Shown: positions 9,635 to 16,521 of the stretch, piece by piece
How the letters are laid out: each line of letters starts with the position of its first letter
Numbering within the stretch: position 1 is the stretch's first letter
NCBI GenBank assembly: GCA_965216365.1
Contig: CBDCFT010000019.1
Coordinates: forward strand, 1 to 64,000
Length of the DNA: 64,000 nucleotides
Direction: 5' to 3'
From: CBDCFT01 sp965216365
GTDB taxonomy: Bacteria > Pseudomonadota > Gammaproteobacteria > Arenicellales > CBDCFT01
Made by a program: the position numbers and the translations under genes
Notes under the pieces: generated by a model
What the model was told of the DNA's origin: nothing
What the model saw: only the letters and a program-made list of their open reading frames with translations
The model's database searches: none

Positions 9635-9688
9635 TCGCTTTAGCCGTATTTATTAAGCGCTCGCAAGCTGAAGATCAAATCAGCGCTA
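9635..9688 (-). promoter_or_regulatory. SAM-II riboswitch aptamer with antiterminator
   Basis: The leader RNA reads AGCGCUGAUUUG, a loop, then UUGCGAGCGCU, UAAUAAAU and GGCUAAAGCG. P1 is formed by AGCGCU pairing with AGCGCU. The GAUUU, the UUGC just before the P1 3' strand, the AAUAAAU and the terminal GCUAAA pseudoknot strand match the SAM-II (metX-type) consensus. The GCUAAAGCG at 9636-9644 is perfectly complementary to CGCUUUAGC at 9616-9624, the 5' arm of the downstream terminator. When SAM binds, the pseudoknot holds GCUAAA, the terminator forms and metZ is shut off. Without SAM the antiterminator can form. The match to the family is by eye from remembered consensus; a covariance-model search would settle it. 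Confidence 0.85.
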
Positions 9689-9696
9689 TGGGATTG

Positions 9697-9725
9697 AGGT
9701 TAGTAAATTGTGGTGGTGGTGTCAA
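9697..9725 (-). promoter_or_regulatory. sigma-70-type promoter for the metZ leader
   Basis: On the minus strand there is a perfect TTGACA (-35, 9720-9725), a 17-base spacer and TAACCT (-10, 9697-9702). The implied start near 9690 falls directly at the 5' edge of the SAM-II aptamer, which supports both calls. The -10 hexamer is weak (3 of 6). Confidence 0.6.
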
Positions 9726-10001
9726 TGGTTTATTGTGGAATTCCGATAACGCAAAGCCATCCCCAGGTTAAGAACGAAATGAAGATGTCTTGCACTTCTC
9801 ATCCGCTATCAGCACACAGCGTTCAGTGATCGACGAATAACGATTAGTCAAAATCAAAGTGAGCAATCAAATCATTCGCGACCAAGTTCGCTGCTACAAC
9901 GTTCGCTGTGTCGCGTTCGAGGGGAGCAGGATATCTTAATTAGTTAAATCCGATAACGGTTGATTACTGAAAGCTGACCGCCGATAACTGAAAGCTAAAA
10001 A
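9726..10001. other. intergenic stretch with one REP-like copy
   Basis: No coding potential is visible. At 9875-9896 is a degenerate REP-like sequence in reverse orientation (TTCGCGACCAAGTTCGCTGC). Near 9962-10000 a short direct repeat (ACTGAAAGCTGACC / AACTGAAAGCTAAA) lies just past the dehalogenase stop. Nothing else stands out. Confidence 0.4.
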
Positions 10002-10688
10002 CTACAATCCCAACAATGGCGGCAATTCATCCAGGGTTTTTAATTCTGCATGAAGCGGGCTGCCCAATCGCTCGCGGCGTTGAGAGAATCGATTCACCCA
10101 GGCGACACGAAACCCGAACGAGGCCGCGCCAACCGCATCCCAGGCATTGGATGATTGAAAGCTGATTTTTTCCGCCGGCACATCCAGTTGATCGACTGCA
10201 AACCGATAGACTGACGGATCGGGTTTGTAAATCCCAACATCTTCCACCGATATGTTTACATCAAGGTATTTCCCGATCGCCGAATTGTCGACCGCCGCTT
10301 GCAACATTTTCGGCGACCCATTAGACAGGATGGCAAGTTTCATTCCATTTTCTTGTAGTTTCGACAGAACTTCATGCACTTCGGGGTAACAATCGAGTTG
10401 CAGATAAGCGTCCATTAAAGCTTCCCGTAAACTCGAGTCATCAATATCGTACGTCTCCAAGGCAAAATCCAGCGCATCGCCCGTCACCTGCCAGAAATCA
10501 ACATGCTTTTTCATCAGACTACGGAGCCAAGTGTATTGTAATTGTTTGGTGCGCCAGAGGTTAGATACGTCGTCTGCCTGCTCACCGATCCGGTCACGAT
10601 GCTTATCGACGGCGGAATGCACGTCGAACAAAGTTCCATAGGCATCAAATACACATGCTTGAATATTTGAAAAATCAGAATTACTCAC
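10002..10688 (-). CDS. haloacid dehalogenase, type II (L-2-haloacid dehalogenase family)
   Basis: HAD-superfamily hydrolase close to L-2-haloacid dehalogenases, which hydrolyse C-halogen bonds through an Asp ester. Motif I ACVFDAYGTLFDVHS carries the nucleophile Asp, and the Arg/Asn region LWRTKQLQYTWLRSLM is typical of the type II branch. Motif II is LAILSNGSPKML, motif III has the Lys of YKPDPSVYRFA, and motif IV is SSNAWDAVGAASFGF. The chosen start is GTG 10688, because GGAGG lies 9 bases upstream in the 15-base gap after the thioesterase gene. A longer TTG start at 10703 is possible. About 228 residues. It is cotranscribed with the thioesterase. Many members act on unidentified substrates. 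Confidence 0.87.
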   Translation of the reverse strand: MSNSDFSNIQACVFDAYGTLFDVHSAVDKHRDRIGEQADDVSNLWRTKQLQYTWLRSLMKKHVDFWQVTGDALDFALETYDIDDSSLREALMDAYLQLDCYPEVHEVLSKLQENGMKLAILSNGSPKMLQAAVDNSAIGKYLDVNISVEDVGIYKPDPSVYRFAVDQLDVPAEKISFQSSNAWDAVGAASFGFRVAWVNRFSQRRERLGSPLHAELKTLDELPPLLGL

Positions 10689-10703
10689 TATGCAGTCCTC
10701 CAA

Positions 10704-11132
10704 TCAGCCTTGGTTCTCGGCGGGTGGTATTGAATAGGTCGCCGTAACATGGGCAACCAGGTCATCCGTGCCTTCGCTGTGTAAAGCCACCTCTCCCACC
10801 GCCAGGCGCTTGCCTAACTTCAGCAACTTGGCCTCTGCTAACAGGTCACCGGGCAAGGGGCGTTTTAAAAAATTGATATTCAGATTGGTGGTCACCGCTA
10901 ATTCGACAATTCCGATTTTAGTGAGCACGGCCGCATACATCGCATAATCCGCAAGGCCCATCAACACCGGCCCGGCAACGGTTCCGCCGGGGCGCAAAAA
11001 GTCATCGCTATAGGGCGCGCGTACAACCGCTGAGCCGCTTTCCAGTTGCTCTACCCGAAATCCATAAGCTTTAGCAAACGGTAACTTCTCGTCCGCTAAA
11101 GCGTGTATTTGTTCGATGGTTATTCTAGGCAT
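10704..11132 (-). CDS. PaaI-type hotdog thioesterase
   Basis: Single hotdog-fold protein of 142 residues in the PaaI/YiiD-like acyl-CoA thioesterase group. The helix segment RPGGTVAGPVLMGLADYAMYAAVL (read from its middle GGTVAGPVLMGLADYAMY) is the catalytic hotdog helix, with Asp in LADYA. It is followed by TTNLNINFLKRPLPGDLLAEAKLLKLGKRLAVGEV in the usual beta-sheet order. It starts 58 bases from a divergent enoyl-CoA hydratase and runs into the dehalogenase gene. It would release free acids from acyl-CoA. The substrate cannot be read from the sequence. Confidence 0.8.
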   Translation of the reverse strand: MPRITIEQIHALADEKLPFAKAYGFRVEQLESGSAVVRAPYSDDFLRPGGTVAGPVLMGLADYAMYAAVLTKIGIVELAVTTNLNINFLKRPLPGDLLAEAKLLKLGKRLAVGEVALHSEGTDDLVAHVTATYSIPPAENQG

Positions 11133-11190
11133 TGCGATTGTTAATAGAATAGTTTGTAATTATCTTTGTACTCAAACGAGACGAAAGCAA

Positions 11191-11985
11191 ATGGCCCAGA
11201 CAGCAACTGAAATCGATTCCGAATACGTTTTGCGCAGTGACAATAGCGGTATCGCGACATTAACCTTAAACCGCCCTGCCCAGTATAACGCCTTGTCCGA
11301 GGAGATGTTAACAGCGATACAACAAGCACTGGATGACATTGCCAAAGACGCGAGTGTGCGCGTCGTTGTAATCGCCGGTAACGGTAAGGCATTTTGCGCC
11401 GGGCATGATCTTAAACAAATGCGCGCGCAACCGGATCAATCTTATTACGATGCATTGTTTAAACAGTGCAGTGACATGATGCTTAGTATCACCCAACTGC
11501 CGCAACCCGTCATTGCCAAGGTGAATGGCATCGCCACGGCGGCCGGCTGTCAGTTGGTAGCGAACTGCGATCTCGCTATTGCATCCATGAAATCACGCTT
11601 CGCCGTATCCGGCGTCAATCTCGGCTTGTTCTGTTCCACACCCAGCGTGGCCTTGAGCCGCAACGTGCCACGTAAACGCGCTTTGGAAATGCTGTTTACC
11701 GGGGATTTTATCGATGCCGCCACGGCTGAACGTTATAGCTTGATCAATCGTGCGGTCGCCTCTGAAAAACTGGATCAGGCGGTCAACGAATTGGCAGAGA
11801 AAATCGCGCATAAACCTCCTGTCTCAATCAGCGCCGGGAAAAAATTGTTTTATCAGCAAATCGAACAGCAAATGAGCGATGCCTATGGCAACGCCGGCAC
11901 TACCATGGCGTGCAACATGATGGCGGATGACACCATTGAAGGTATCGACGCATTTATTGAAAAACGCGCACCAAACTGGAAGTGA
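11191..11985 (+). CDS. enoyl-CoA hydratase/isomerase family protein
   Basis: Crotonase-fold protein of 264 residues. The ATG at 11191 is chosen, since the open frame upstream lacks family similarity. Oxyanion-hole segments are GNGKAFCAGHDLKQMRA and GIATAAGCQLVANCDLAIAS. Following it is FAVSGVNLGLFCSTPSVALSRNV. The GHDLKQM motif with AAGCQLVA resembles ECHDC3-like members. These lack one of the two usual catalytic Glu residues, so hydratase activity is uncertain. It is divergent from the thioesterase gene, with which it may share a promoter region. No operon partner follows it. Confidence 0.82.
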   Translation: MAQTATEIDSEYVLRSDNSGIATLTLNRPAQYNALSEEMLTAIQQALDDIAKDASVRVVVIAGNGKAFCAGHDLKQMRAQPDQSYYDALFKQCSDMMLSITQLPQPVIAKVNGIATAAGCQLVANCDLAIASMKSRFAVSGVNLGLFCSTPSVALSRNVPRKRALEMLFTGDFIDAATAERYSLINRAVASEKLDQAVNELAEKIAHKPPVSISAGKKLFYQQIEQQMSDAYGNAGTTMACNMMADDTIEGIDAFIEKRAPNWK

Positions 11986-12200
11986 ATTGGATTCTCAATC
12001 GTTGGAAATTTTCGGCGCCTGGATGCATTTTGACCAAGACAAACAGGTGACAAATTTTGTCGTCCCTCCTCGCTAACACCGCCAAATGACAAAATTAGTC
12101 AGTGTAAAATTTCGTAAATTTTTTAATTTATCCGACAGACAGCATCTTAACTATTTGTTTATTAATAGTTTTTATATTTTATTTTAGAGTATCCTCATTT

Positions 12201-12216
12201 TGGCACGCCTCCTGCT
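12201..12216 (+). promoter_or_regulatory. sigma-54 (RpoN)-type promoter
   Basis: TGGCACGCCTCCTGCT matches the -24/-12 consensus TGGCAC-N5-TTGCW in all but one of the fixed positions, with correct spacing of the GG and GC pairs. It lies 220 bases upstream of a secreted-protein gene and just before a structured leader. No activator site was identified. Confidence 0.65.
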
Positions 12217-12241
12217 TTAATCTAAACATACTCTTTCTTGA

Positions 12242-12313
12242 GGGTGTGTCTGAGGTAACACCGGGGGGTGTTCCGAAGCAACGGAAACAGCGCCAGGGAT
12301 GGCGCGAGTTTCC
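12242..12313 (+). ncRNA. structured 5' leader with nested hairpins
   Basis: Two regions fold. First, ACACC at 12258-12262 can pair either with GGUGU at 12243-12247 or with GGTGT inside the perfect hairpin AACACC-GGGG-GGTGTT (12257-12272), so the two stems exclude each other. Second, GGAAAC (12283-12288) and GTTTCC (12308-12313) enclose a perfect inner hairpin GCGCCA-GGGA-TGGCGC (12290-12305). The GGA-bearing loop flanked by CA and UG resembles high-affinity CsrA/RsmA sites. A further hairpin GTGAG-GTTT-CTCAC is at 12362-12375. This leaves a leader of about 200 bases before the next gene. The function is inferred only; I do not recognise a named RNA family. Confidence 0.5.
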
Positions 12314-12435
12314 TATCTCCTTCTCTTTATCTCCTTGGCGTTCATTCAGCACCAGTTTCCAGTGAGGTTTCTCACAGAATAATTTCACCATCCTCATTAG
12401 AGTAATTAGCAACTCTTAACAACGGGGGCGGTGTT

Positions 12436-13005
12436 ATGAAAGCGAAACATTTTATAGCTACATTGTTTGCAACAACCATATTTCTTGTTGCTTCTACAAC
12501 GATGGCCAAAGATTTTACGGCTCATCCGGTAGCACTAAAGACCCAACAACACGTGGATGCATTCGACTCGCGTCATGACGAGTTTACCGGATTGTTAAAC
12601 TGGGCCGCCTATATCTCAGGATATCAATCAAACGGCATAAACCCGCAACTGCAATTTCGCGCGCATCAATTCTTTGTTGATAACGCATGCGGCGGAAACG
12701 AAAAGTGCAGGGTAATCGGTTGGTACAACGATCAAAACATTGTTTATATTGACGACAGATTAGAAGCGGTCGAAACCCTGTTTGAACGCAGTCTCGTCGT
12801 GCATGAATTCGTGCACTATCTGCAACATATTAGCGGCAATTTCGAAACTGGCACATGCGAAGGCTTTGTACAACGCGAACGTGAAGCCTACGCTGCGCAG
12901 CGTGAATTCATCATGGCTTACGGTTCGATGCCGACCATGAACGTGCACCAGCATTCATGTGTATTCATGCAATCACAGGATGCGGCCCTGGCGGCAACAC
13001 AATAG
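12436..13005 (+). CDS. secreted HExxH-motif protein, putative zinc metallopeptidase-like (DUF6647-like)
   Basis: 189-residue exported protein. A clear Sec signal peptide (MKAKHFIATLFATTIFLVASTTMA) ends near residue 24. The mature part holds VVHEFVHYLQHISGN, an HExxH zinc signature near residue 120, and about 25 residues later EREAYAAQREFIM, where a Glu could be the third zinc ligand. Cysteines in NACGGNEKCR, TCEG and HSCVF could form disulfides in the periplasm. I place it tentatively near the DUF6647 family from memory. Activity is not established. It is transcribed behind a sigma-54-like promoter and a structured leader, suggesting tight regulation. A small membrane-protein gene follows 29 bases later. 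Confidence 0.7.
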   Translation: MKAKHFIATLFATTIFLVASTTMAKDFTAHPVALKTQQHVDAFDSRHDEFTGLLNWAAYISGYQSNGINPQLQFRAHQFFVDNACGGNEKCRVIGWYNDQNIVYIDDRLEAVETLFERSLVVHEFVHYLQHISGNFETGTCEGFVQREREAYAAQREFIMAYGSMPTMNVHQHSCVFMQSQDAALAATQ

Positions 13006-13034
13006 TAACTTCCAGAATCGTGGGGATCAGGGAA

Positions 13035-13241
13035 ATGACACGTCTATTTAAAAACACTGTACGGGTATTCGGATTCCCCGAGTCCGTAATTTCGTTTTTA
13101 ATGCTGTTTTTTATCGGTTTTTCGCTCTTGACGACTTATGTCAAACGCGTGTTCAGCAAAATACTATCAAGCAACGCTGATAAAAAACGAAAACCTAAAC
13201 GGCGATCGCCTGGTCATCCACCGGCTGCTGAATCTCAATAG
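13035..13241 (+). CDS. small single-pass membrane protein, unknown
   Basis: 68-residue ORF starting at ATG 13035, with GGGGATCAGGGA as a strong ribosome site. It has one hydrophobic segment (VISFLMLFFIGFSLLTTYV, about residues 18-36), then a very basic tail (KKRKPKRRSPG). This resembles a positive-inside anchor. Its last 47 bases overlap the 3' end of the synthase gene on the opposite strand, which is unusual and makes the C-terminus less sure. It lies close behind the secreted HExxH protein and is probably cotranscribed with it. No family recognised. Confidence 0.5.
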   Translation: MTRLFKNTVRVFGFPESVISFLMLFFIGFSLLTTYVKRVFSKILSSNADKKRKPKRRSPGHPPAAESQ

Positions 13242-14778
13242 CATCGCCATACTGCTGATGTAGCTTCATATTCAACATGCGCAAAGTCGCATTGATACCG
13301 GAAAACACCTGATTGGAATTCACACCACGGGTTTTCAACGTGCGTGGCCCGTCCTGCCAGGTAATAAACACTTCGGTTAAAGCGCTGGTCTGACCGCCTT
13401 TGGGAATCCTCAATTCATAGTCGAGCAACTCCGGAAATTCGAATCCTTGTGGTTCTAATATTTTTTTCACCGCATCAATAAACGCATCGAATCCACCATT
13501 GCCTGAACCCGACGATTTGTAGATTTCGCCATTCAAGCTCACCTGAATACTGACAGTGGATTCGAGATTCAATCCGCTGGTCAGCGAGCAATTGAGCAAT
13601 TCGATGTGTTTGTAATCCTTGCTTTCCAGAATATCGGCAATGATGAAAGGTAAATCATCCGGCGTTATGTTTGCTTTTGAATCACCCAGTTTTACTACCT
13701 CTTCCAATACACGCGCCTGCTCTTCTTCGGCGAGACTAATGCCAAGCTCTTCCAGATTTTTTTGCAGGGACGCCTTGCCACTCATTTTTCCCAGCGCGTA
13801 ACTGTGTTTACGGTCAAACCGTTCAGGACTCAACTTGGTTTTATACAAATCCCCTTTGCGATCGCCGTCAGCGTGTATGCCGCTGGTTTGTGTAAACACA
13901 TCGGCCCCGATCACCGGCGTATTTTCCGCAACACGTTTACCGGAGAAATTCTCCACCATCTGACTGATGGAAAATATTTTGGATTCATCGATGGAAAGTG
14001 ACACTCCCATCTTGTCGCGCAACACGACGCTGACTTCGGCCAACGAAACATTTCCAGCGCGTTCGCCCAGACAATTCACAGTGCAATGCAGACTCGCGAC
14101 ACCGGCTTTCACCGCCATCATGCAATTTGCTGTCGCCAATCCGTAGTCATTATGCGCATGAAAATCAAAATGAAAGTCGGGGAAACGTCCGCTCATGTCG
14201 GATAAGCTGTCGTACACCTCCTGTGGTGTCATCACGCCCAGCGTGTCAGGCAACATGACATGATCGATAGGCAAACCCTGCAAACCCGCCAGCATTTCGT
14301 AGACATAGTCGCGGCTGTCTTTGTAACCGTTAGACCAGTCTTCAAGATAAACATTAACGGCTAAGCCTCGTTTTTGAGCGTAATCAACCGTGGTACGAAT
14401 ATCCGCCAGATGCTGACCCAGGTCTTTGCGCAATTGTTCGCGACAATGCTTTTCGCTGCCCTTGGTCAACAGGTTTAAAACCTTGCCCCCAGTATCGCAA
14501 ATCCAGTCGACGCTGCGTTTTTGATCGACAAATCCAAGTACCTCGACACGCTCGAGATAGCCCTGCTGCGCCGCCCATTGATTGATGGCGGTCACCGCCT
14601 CTTTTTCGCCTTCGGAAATTCCAGCAGATGCGACTTCGATACGATCCACTTTAAGCATGCCTAGTAATGCCTTGGCAATACTTACTTTTTCCGATTGCGA
14701 GAACGACACGCCGCGGGTCTGCTCGCCATCGCGCAACGTAGTGTCCATCAATTCAATGTGTTGGCTATCGTTTGTCAC
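13195..14778 (-). CDS. alpha-isopropylmalate / citramalate synthase family protein
   Basis: Claisen-type acyltransferase condensing acetyl-CoA with a 2-oxoacid. 527 residues. The N-terminal TIM barrel has ELMDTTLRDGEQTRGVSFS with the catalytic Arg/Asp, HFDFHAHNDYGLATAN with the metal-binding HxH, and NCLGERAGNVSLAEV. The linker includes SGIHADGDRKGDLY. The C-terminal regulatory LeuA dimer domain spans about residues 400-515 (GNGGFDAFIDAVKKIL, TSALTEVFITW, TRGVNSNQVFSGINATLRM). The shape fits LeuA type 2 or CimA-like enzymes. Whether the substrate is 2-ketoisovalerate or pyruvate cannot be told by eye. It stands alone, convergent with the small membrane protein. Confidence 0.85.
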   Translation of the reverse strand: MTNDSQHIELMDTTLRDGEQTRGVSFSQSEKVSIAKALLGMLKVDRIEVASAGISEGEKEAVTAINQWAAQQGYLERVEVLGFVDQKRSVDWICDTGGKVLNLLTKGSEKHCREQLRKDLGQHLADIRTTVDYAQKRGLAVNVYLEDWSNGYKDSRDYVYEMLAGLQGLPIDHVMLPDTLGVMTPQEVYDSLSDMSGRFPDFHFDFHAHNDYGLATANCMMAVKAGVASLHCTVNCLGERAGNVSLAEVSVVLRDKMGVSLSIDESKIFSISQMVENFSGKRVAENTPVIGADVFTQTSGIHADGDRKGDLYKTKLSPERFDRKHSYALGKMSGKASLQKNLEELGISLAEEEQARVLEEVVKLGDSKANITPDDLPFIIADILESKDYKHIELLNCSLTSGLNLESTVSIQVSLNGEIYKSSGSGNGGFDAFIDAVKKILEPQGFEFPELLDYELRIPKGGQTSALTEVFITWQDGPRTLKTRGVNSNQVFSGINATLRMLNMKLHQQYGDAIEIQQPVDDQAIAV

Positions 14779-14857
14779 TTAATATACGAATCAAAATAAA
14801 CTACAGCCCGTAAGGATATGGAATTTATGAGAAAAAATCTATTGCTATCGAATGCAA

Positions 14858-15811
14858 TCAAAACTTCCGCGCAAACAAATTAATCATTTCATAGGCCGCT
14901 GTAGCTGCGGCCAGTGCGGTAATTTCGGCGTGATCATAAGCAGGCGCGACTTCGACAATATCGGTGCCGACAATATTGAGATCAGCCAGACCGCGAAAAA
15001 CTTGCAGCAACTCTCTCGTTGTCATACCCGCCACTTCTGGTGTGCCTGTTCCCGGAGCATGAGCGGGATCGAGCACATCGATGTCGATAGACAAATACAA
15101 GGCGTGGTTGCCGACACGTTTACGAATGCGTCGCACGATGCTGTCAACGCCTTCGGTTTGAAAATCGTCGCAATGAATGACTTTGAAACCCAGCTCTTCA
15201 TCGTTCTTTAAATCATCACGGCTATACAACGGCCCGCGAATGCCGACGTGCATAGACGCATGATCGAGAAACAAGCCTTCCTCCGCGGCGCGGCGAAACG
15301 GTGTGCCGTGGGTATAAGGCGCGCCGAAATAAGTATCCCAGGTGTCCAGGTGCGCATCAAAATGCACCAGCGCGACCGGCCCGTGATGATGATTCATTGC
15401 GCGCAGCAGCGGCACGGCAATCGTGTGGTCCCCTCCCAGGCTGACCAGACCACCGACCTTACCCAGCAAGTCCGTCGCATCAGTTTGAATCTGCTCGATG
15501 GCTTGTTCAATGCTGTAAGGATTACACGCGACGTCACCGGCGTCCGCCACCTGCAGTTGCATGAACGGTTCGGTGTCGTAGTTCGGATGATAGTTGGTGC
15601 GCAAATGCCGCGATGCCTGGCGAATCGCCTGCGGGCCGAATCGAGCGCCGGGCCGGTAACTGGTGCCGCCATCAAAAGGAATGCCCAGGATGGCGACATC
15701 GCAGTGCTCGACATCACGCAGCTCCGGCAAACGCGCAAAGGTTGACGGCCCTGCATAACGCGGCACCACGGTTCCACTGACAGGCGGTACGGGCTTATTG
15801 TTATCGGTCAT
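14858..15811 (-). CDS. speB: agmatinase-family ureohydrolase
   Basis: Mn-dependent hydrolase that releases urea from a guanidino compound such as agmatine or guanidinobutyrate. 317 residues. All metal ligands are present: GGDHTIAVPL (first His), HFDAHLDTWD (Asp-His-Asp) and SIDIDVLDPAHAPGTGTPE (two Asp). FDGGTSYRPGARFGPQAIR at the N-terminus is the substrate loop region common to agmatinase and guanidinobutyrase. It starts 6 bases after the histidine-phosphatase gene, so it is probably part of that operon. Agmatinase is the default. Guanidinobutyrase is a fair alternative. It contrasts with the atypical homologue at the right end of the window. Confidence 0.85.
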   Translation of the reverse strand: MTDNNKPVPPVSGTVVPRYAGPSTFARLPELRDVEHCDVAILGIPFDGGTSYRPGARFGPQAIRQASRHLRTNYHPNYDTEPFMQLQVADAGDVACNPYSIEQAIEQIQTDATDLLGKVGGLVSLGGDHTIAVPLLRAMNHHHGPVALVHFDAHLDTWDTYFGAPYTHGTPFRRAAEEGLFLDHASMHVGIRGPLYSRDDLKNDEELGFKVIHCDDFQTEGVDSIVRRIRKRVGNHALYLSIDIDVLDPAHAPGTGTPEVAGMTTRELLQVFRGLADLNIVGTDIVEVAPAYDHAEITALAAATAAYEMINLFARKF

Positions 15812-15817
15812 AATGAA

Positions 15818-16519
15818 TTATTTGTTTCGATACTTGCGATAGACCTCTTCCATATTACTCAAGTGCATGTTTTGCTTGGCCAGATTATACGGTGTTACGT
15901 TGTGTGATTTTATAAATCTACGCATCACATTCCCGTTGTGCATATCAATATCGATCACGTTGTAGCAACCGGCATCCTGATCGAAATGCATCATCGCCTC
16001 GCGGCCACTGCCTGCAGCCCAGGCCAGTATCGCGCGATTCACGCCTTCGTGTGCGACCAGTAACAGTTGACCCCAAGATTGATCGGTCAACACATCGTGC
16101 CATGCGGCCAGGACACGTTGTTCGAAATCAGAAAAGCGTTCACCATCGATAAACAATGAATCAGCTTTGCCAGCATCATCAAACGCATAAGCAATACGAC
16201 GTTTAATCTCCGCCGCTGGCAAATCCCGTAAGCGGCCCGCCCTAAGTTCCTGAAATCCGTCAATCTCATCAACCGCATTGCGCCGTGCACCTAATGCAAG
16301 CTGAGCCGTTTCGGTTGCGCGGATTAAGCCCGAACTGATGACGCGATCAAATTCAATATTCGCTAACGCGGCGCCTGCCATTATCGCTTGTTGGCGCCCC
16401 GTTTCGGTAAGTCGAACTTGGCGCGGATCGACCGGCAGACCGTCCGGGTTAAAGTAATCCACTTCACCATGACGCATTAAATAAACGCGTCGCCGATGAT
16501 CAGTACCGTCCAGTGGCAA
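15818..16519 (-). CDS. histidine phosphatase family protein
   Basis: Phosphoglycerate-mutase-like phosphatase of 233 residues. The catalytic RHG motif is YLMRHGEVDYF near residue 15, followed by LTETGRQQAIMAGAAL, SSGLIRATETAQLAL with the second Arg, a mid-chain ELRAGRLRDLP, and HEGVNRAILAWAAG with the second catalytic His. The start appears to be TTG at 16519, two bases after the CaiB-family stop, because the next ATG lies inside the catalytic motif. It is tightly packed between the CoA-transferase and ureohydrolase genes. The substrate is unknown; alpha-ribazole phosphatases and other small-molecule phosphatases share this fold. Confidence 0.82.
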   Translation of the reverse strand: MPLDGTDHRRRVYLMRHGEVDYFNPDGLPVDPRQVRLTETGRQQAIMAGAALANIEFDRVISSGLIRATETAQLALGARRNAVDEIDGFQELRAGRLRDLPAAEIKRRIAYAFDDAGKADSLFIDGERFSDFEQRVLAAWHDVLTDQSWGQLLLVAHEGVNRAILAWAAGSGREAMMHFDQDAGCYNVIDIDMHNGNVMRRFIKSHNVTPYNLAKQNMHLSNMEEVYRKYRNK

Positions 16520-16521
16520 AC

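Noticed and set aside
9962..10000. ACTGAAAGCT repeated segments near the dehalogenase stop as a regulatory element
   Set aside because: Two imperfect copies only, no palindrome and no gene starting nearby in either direction.
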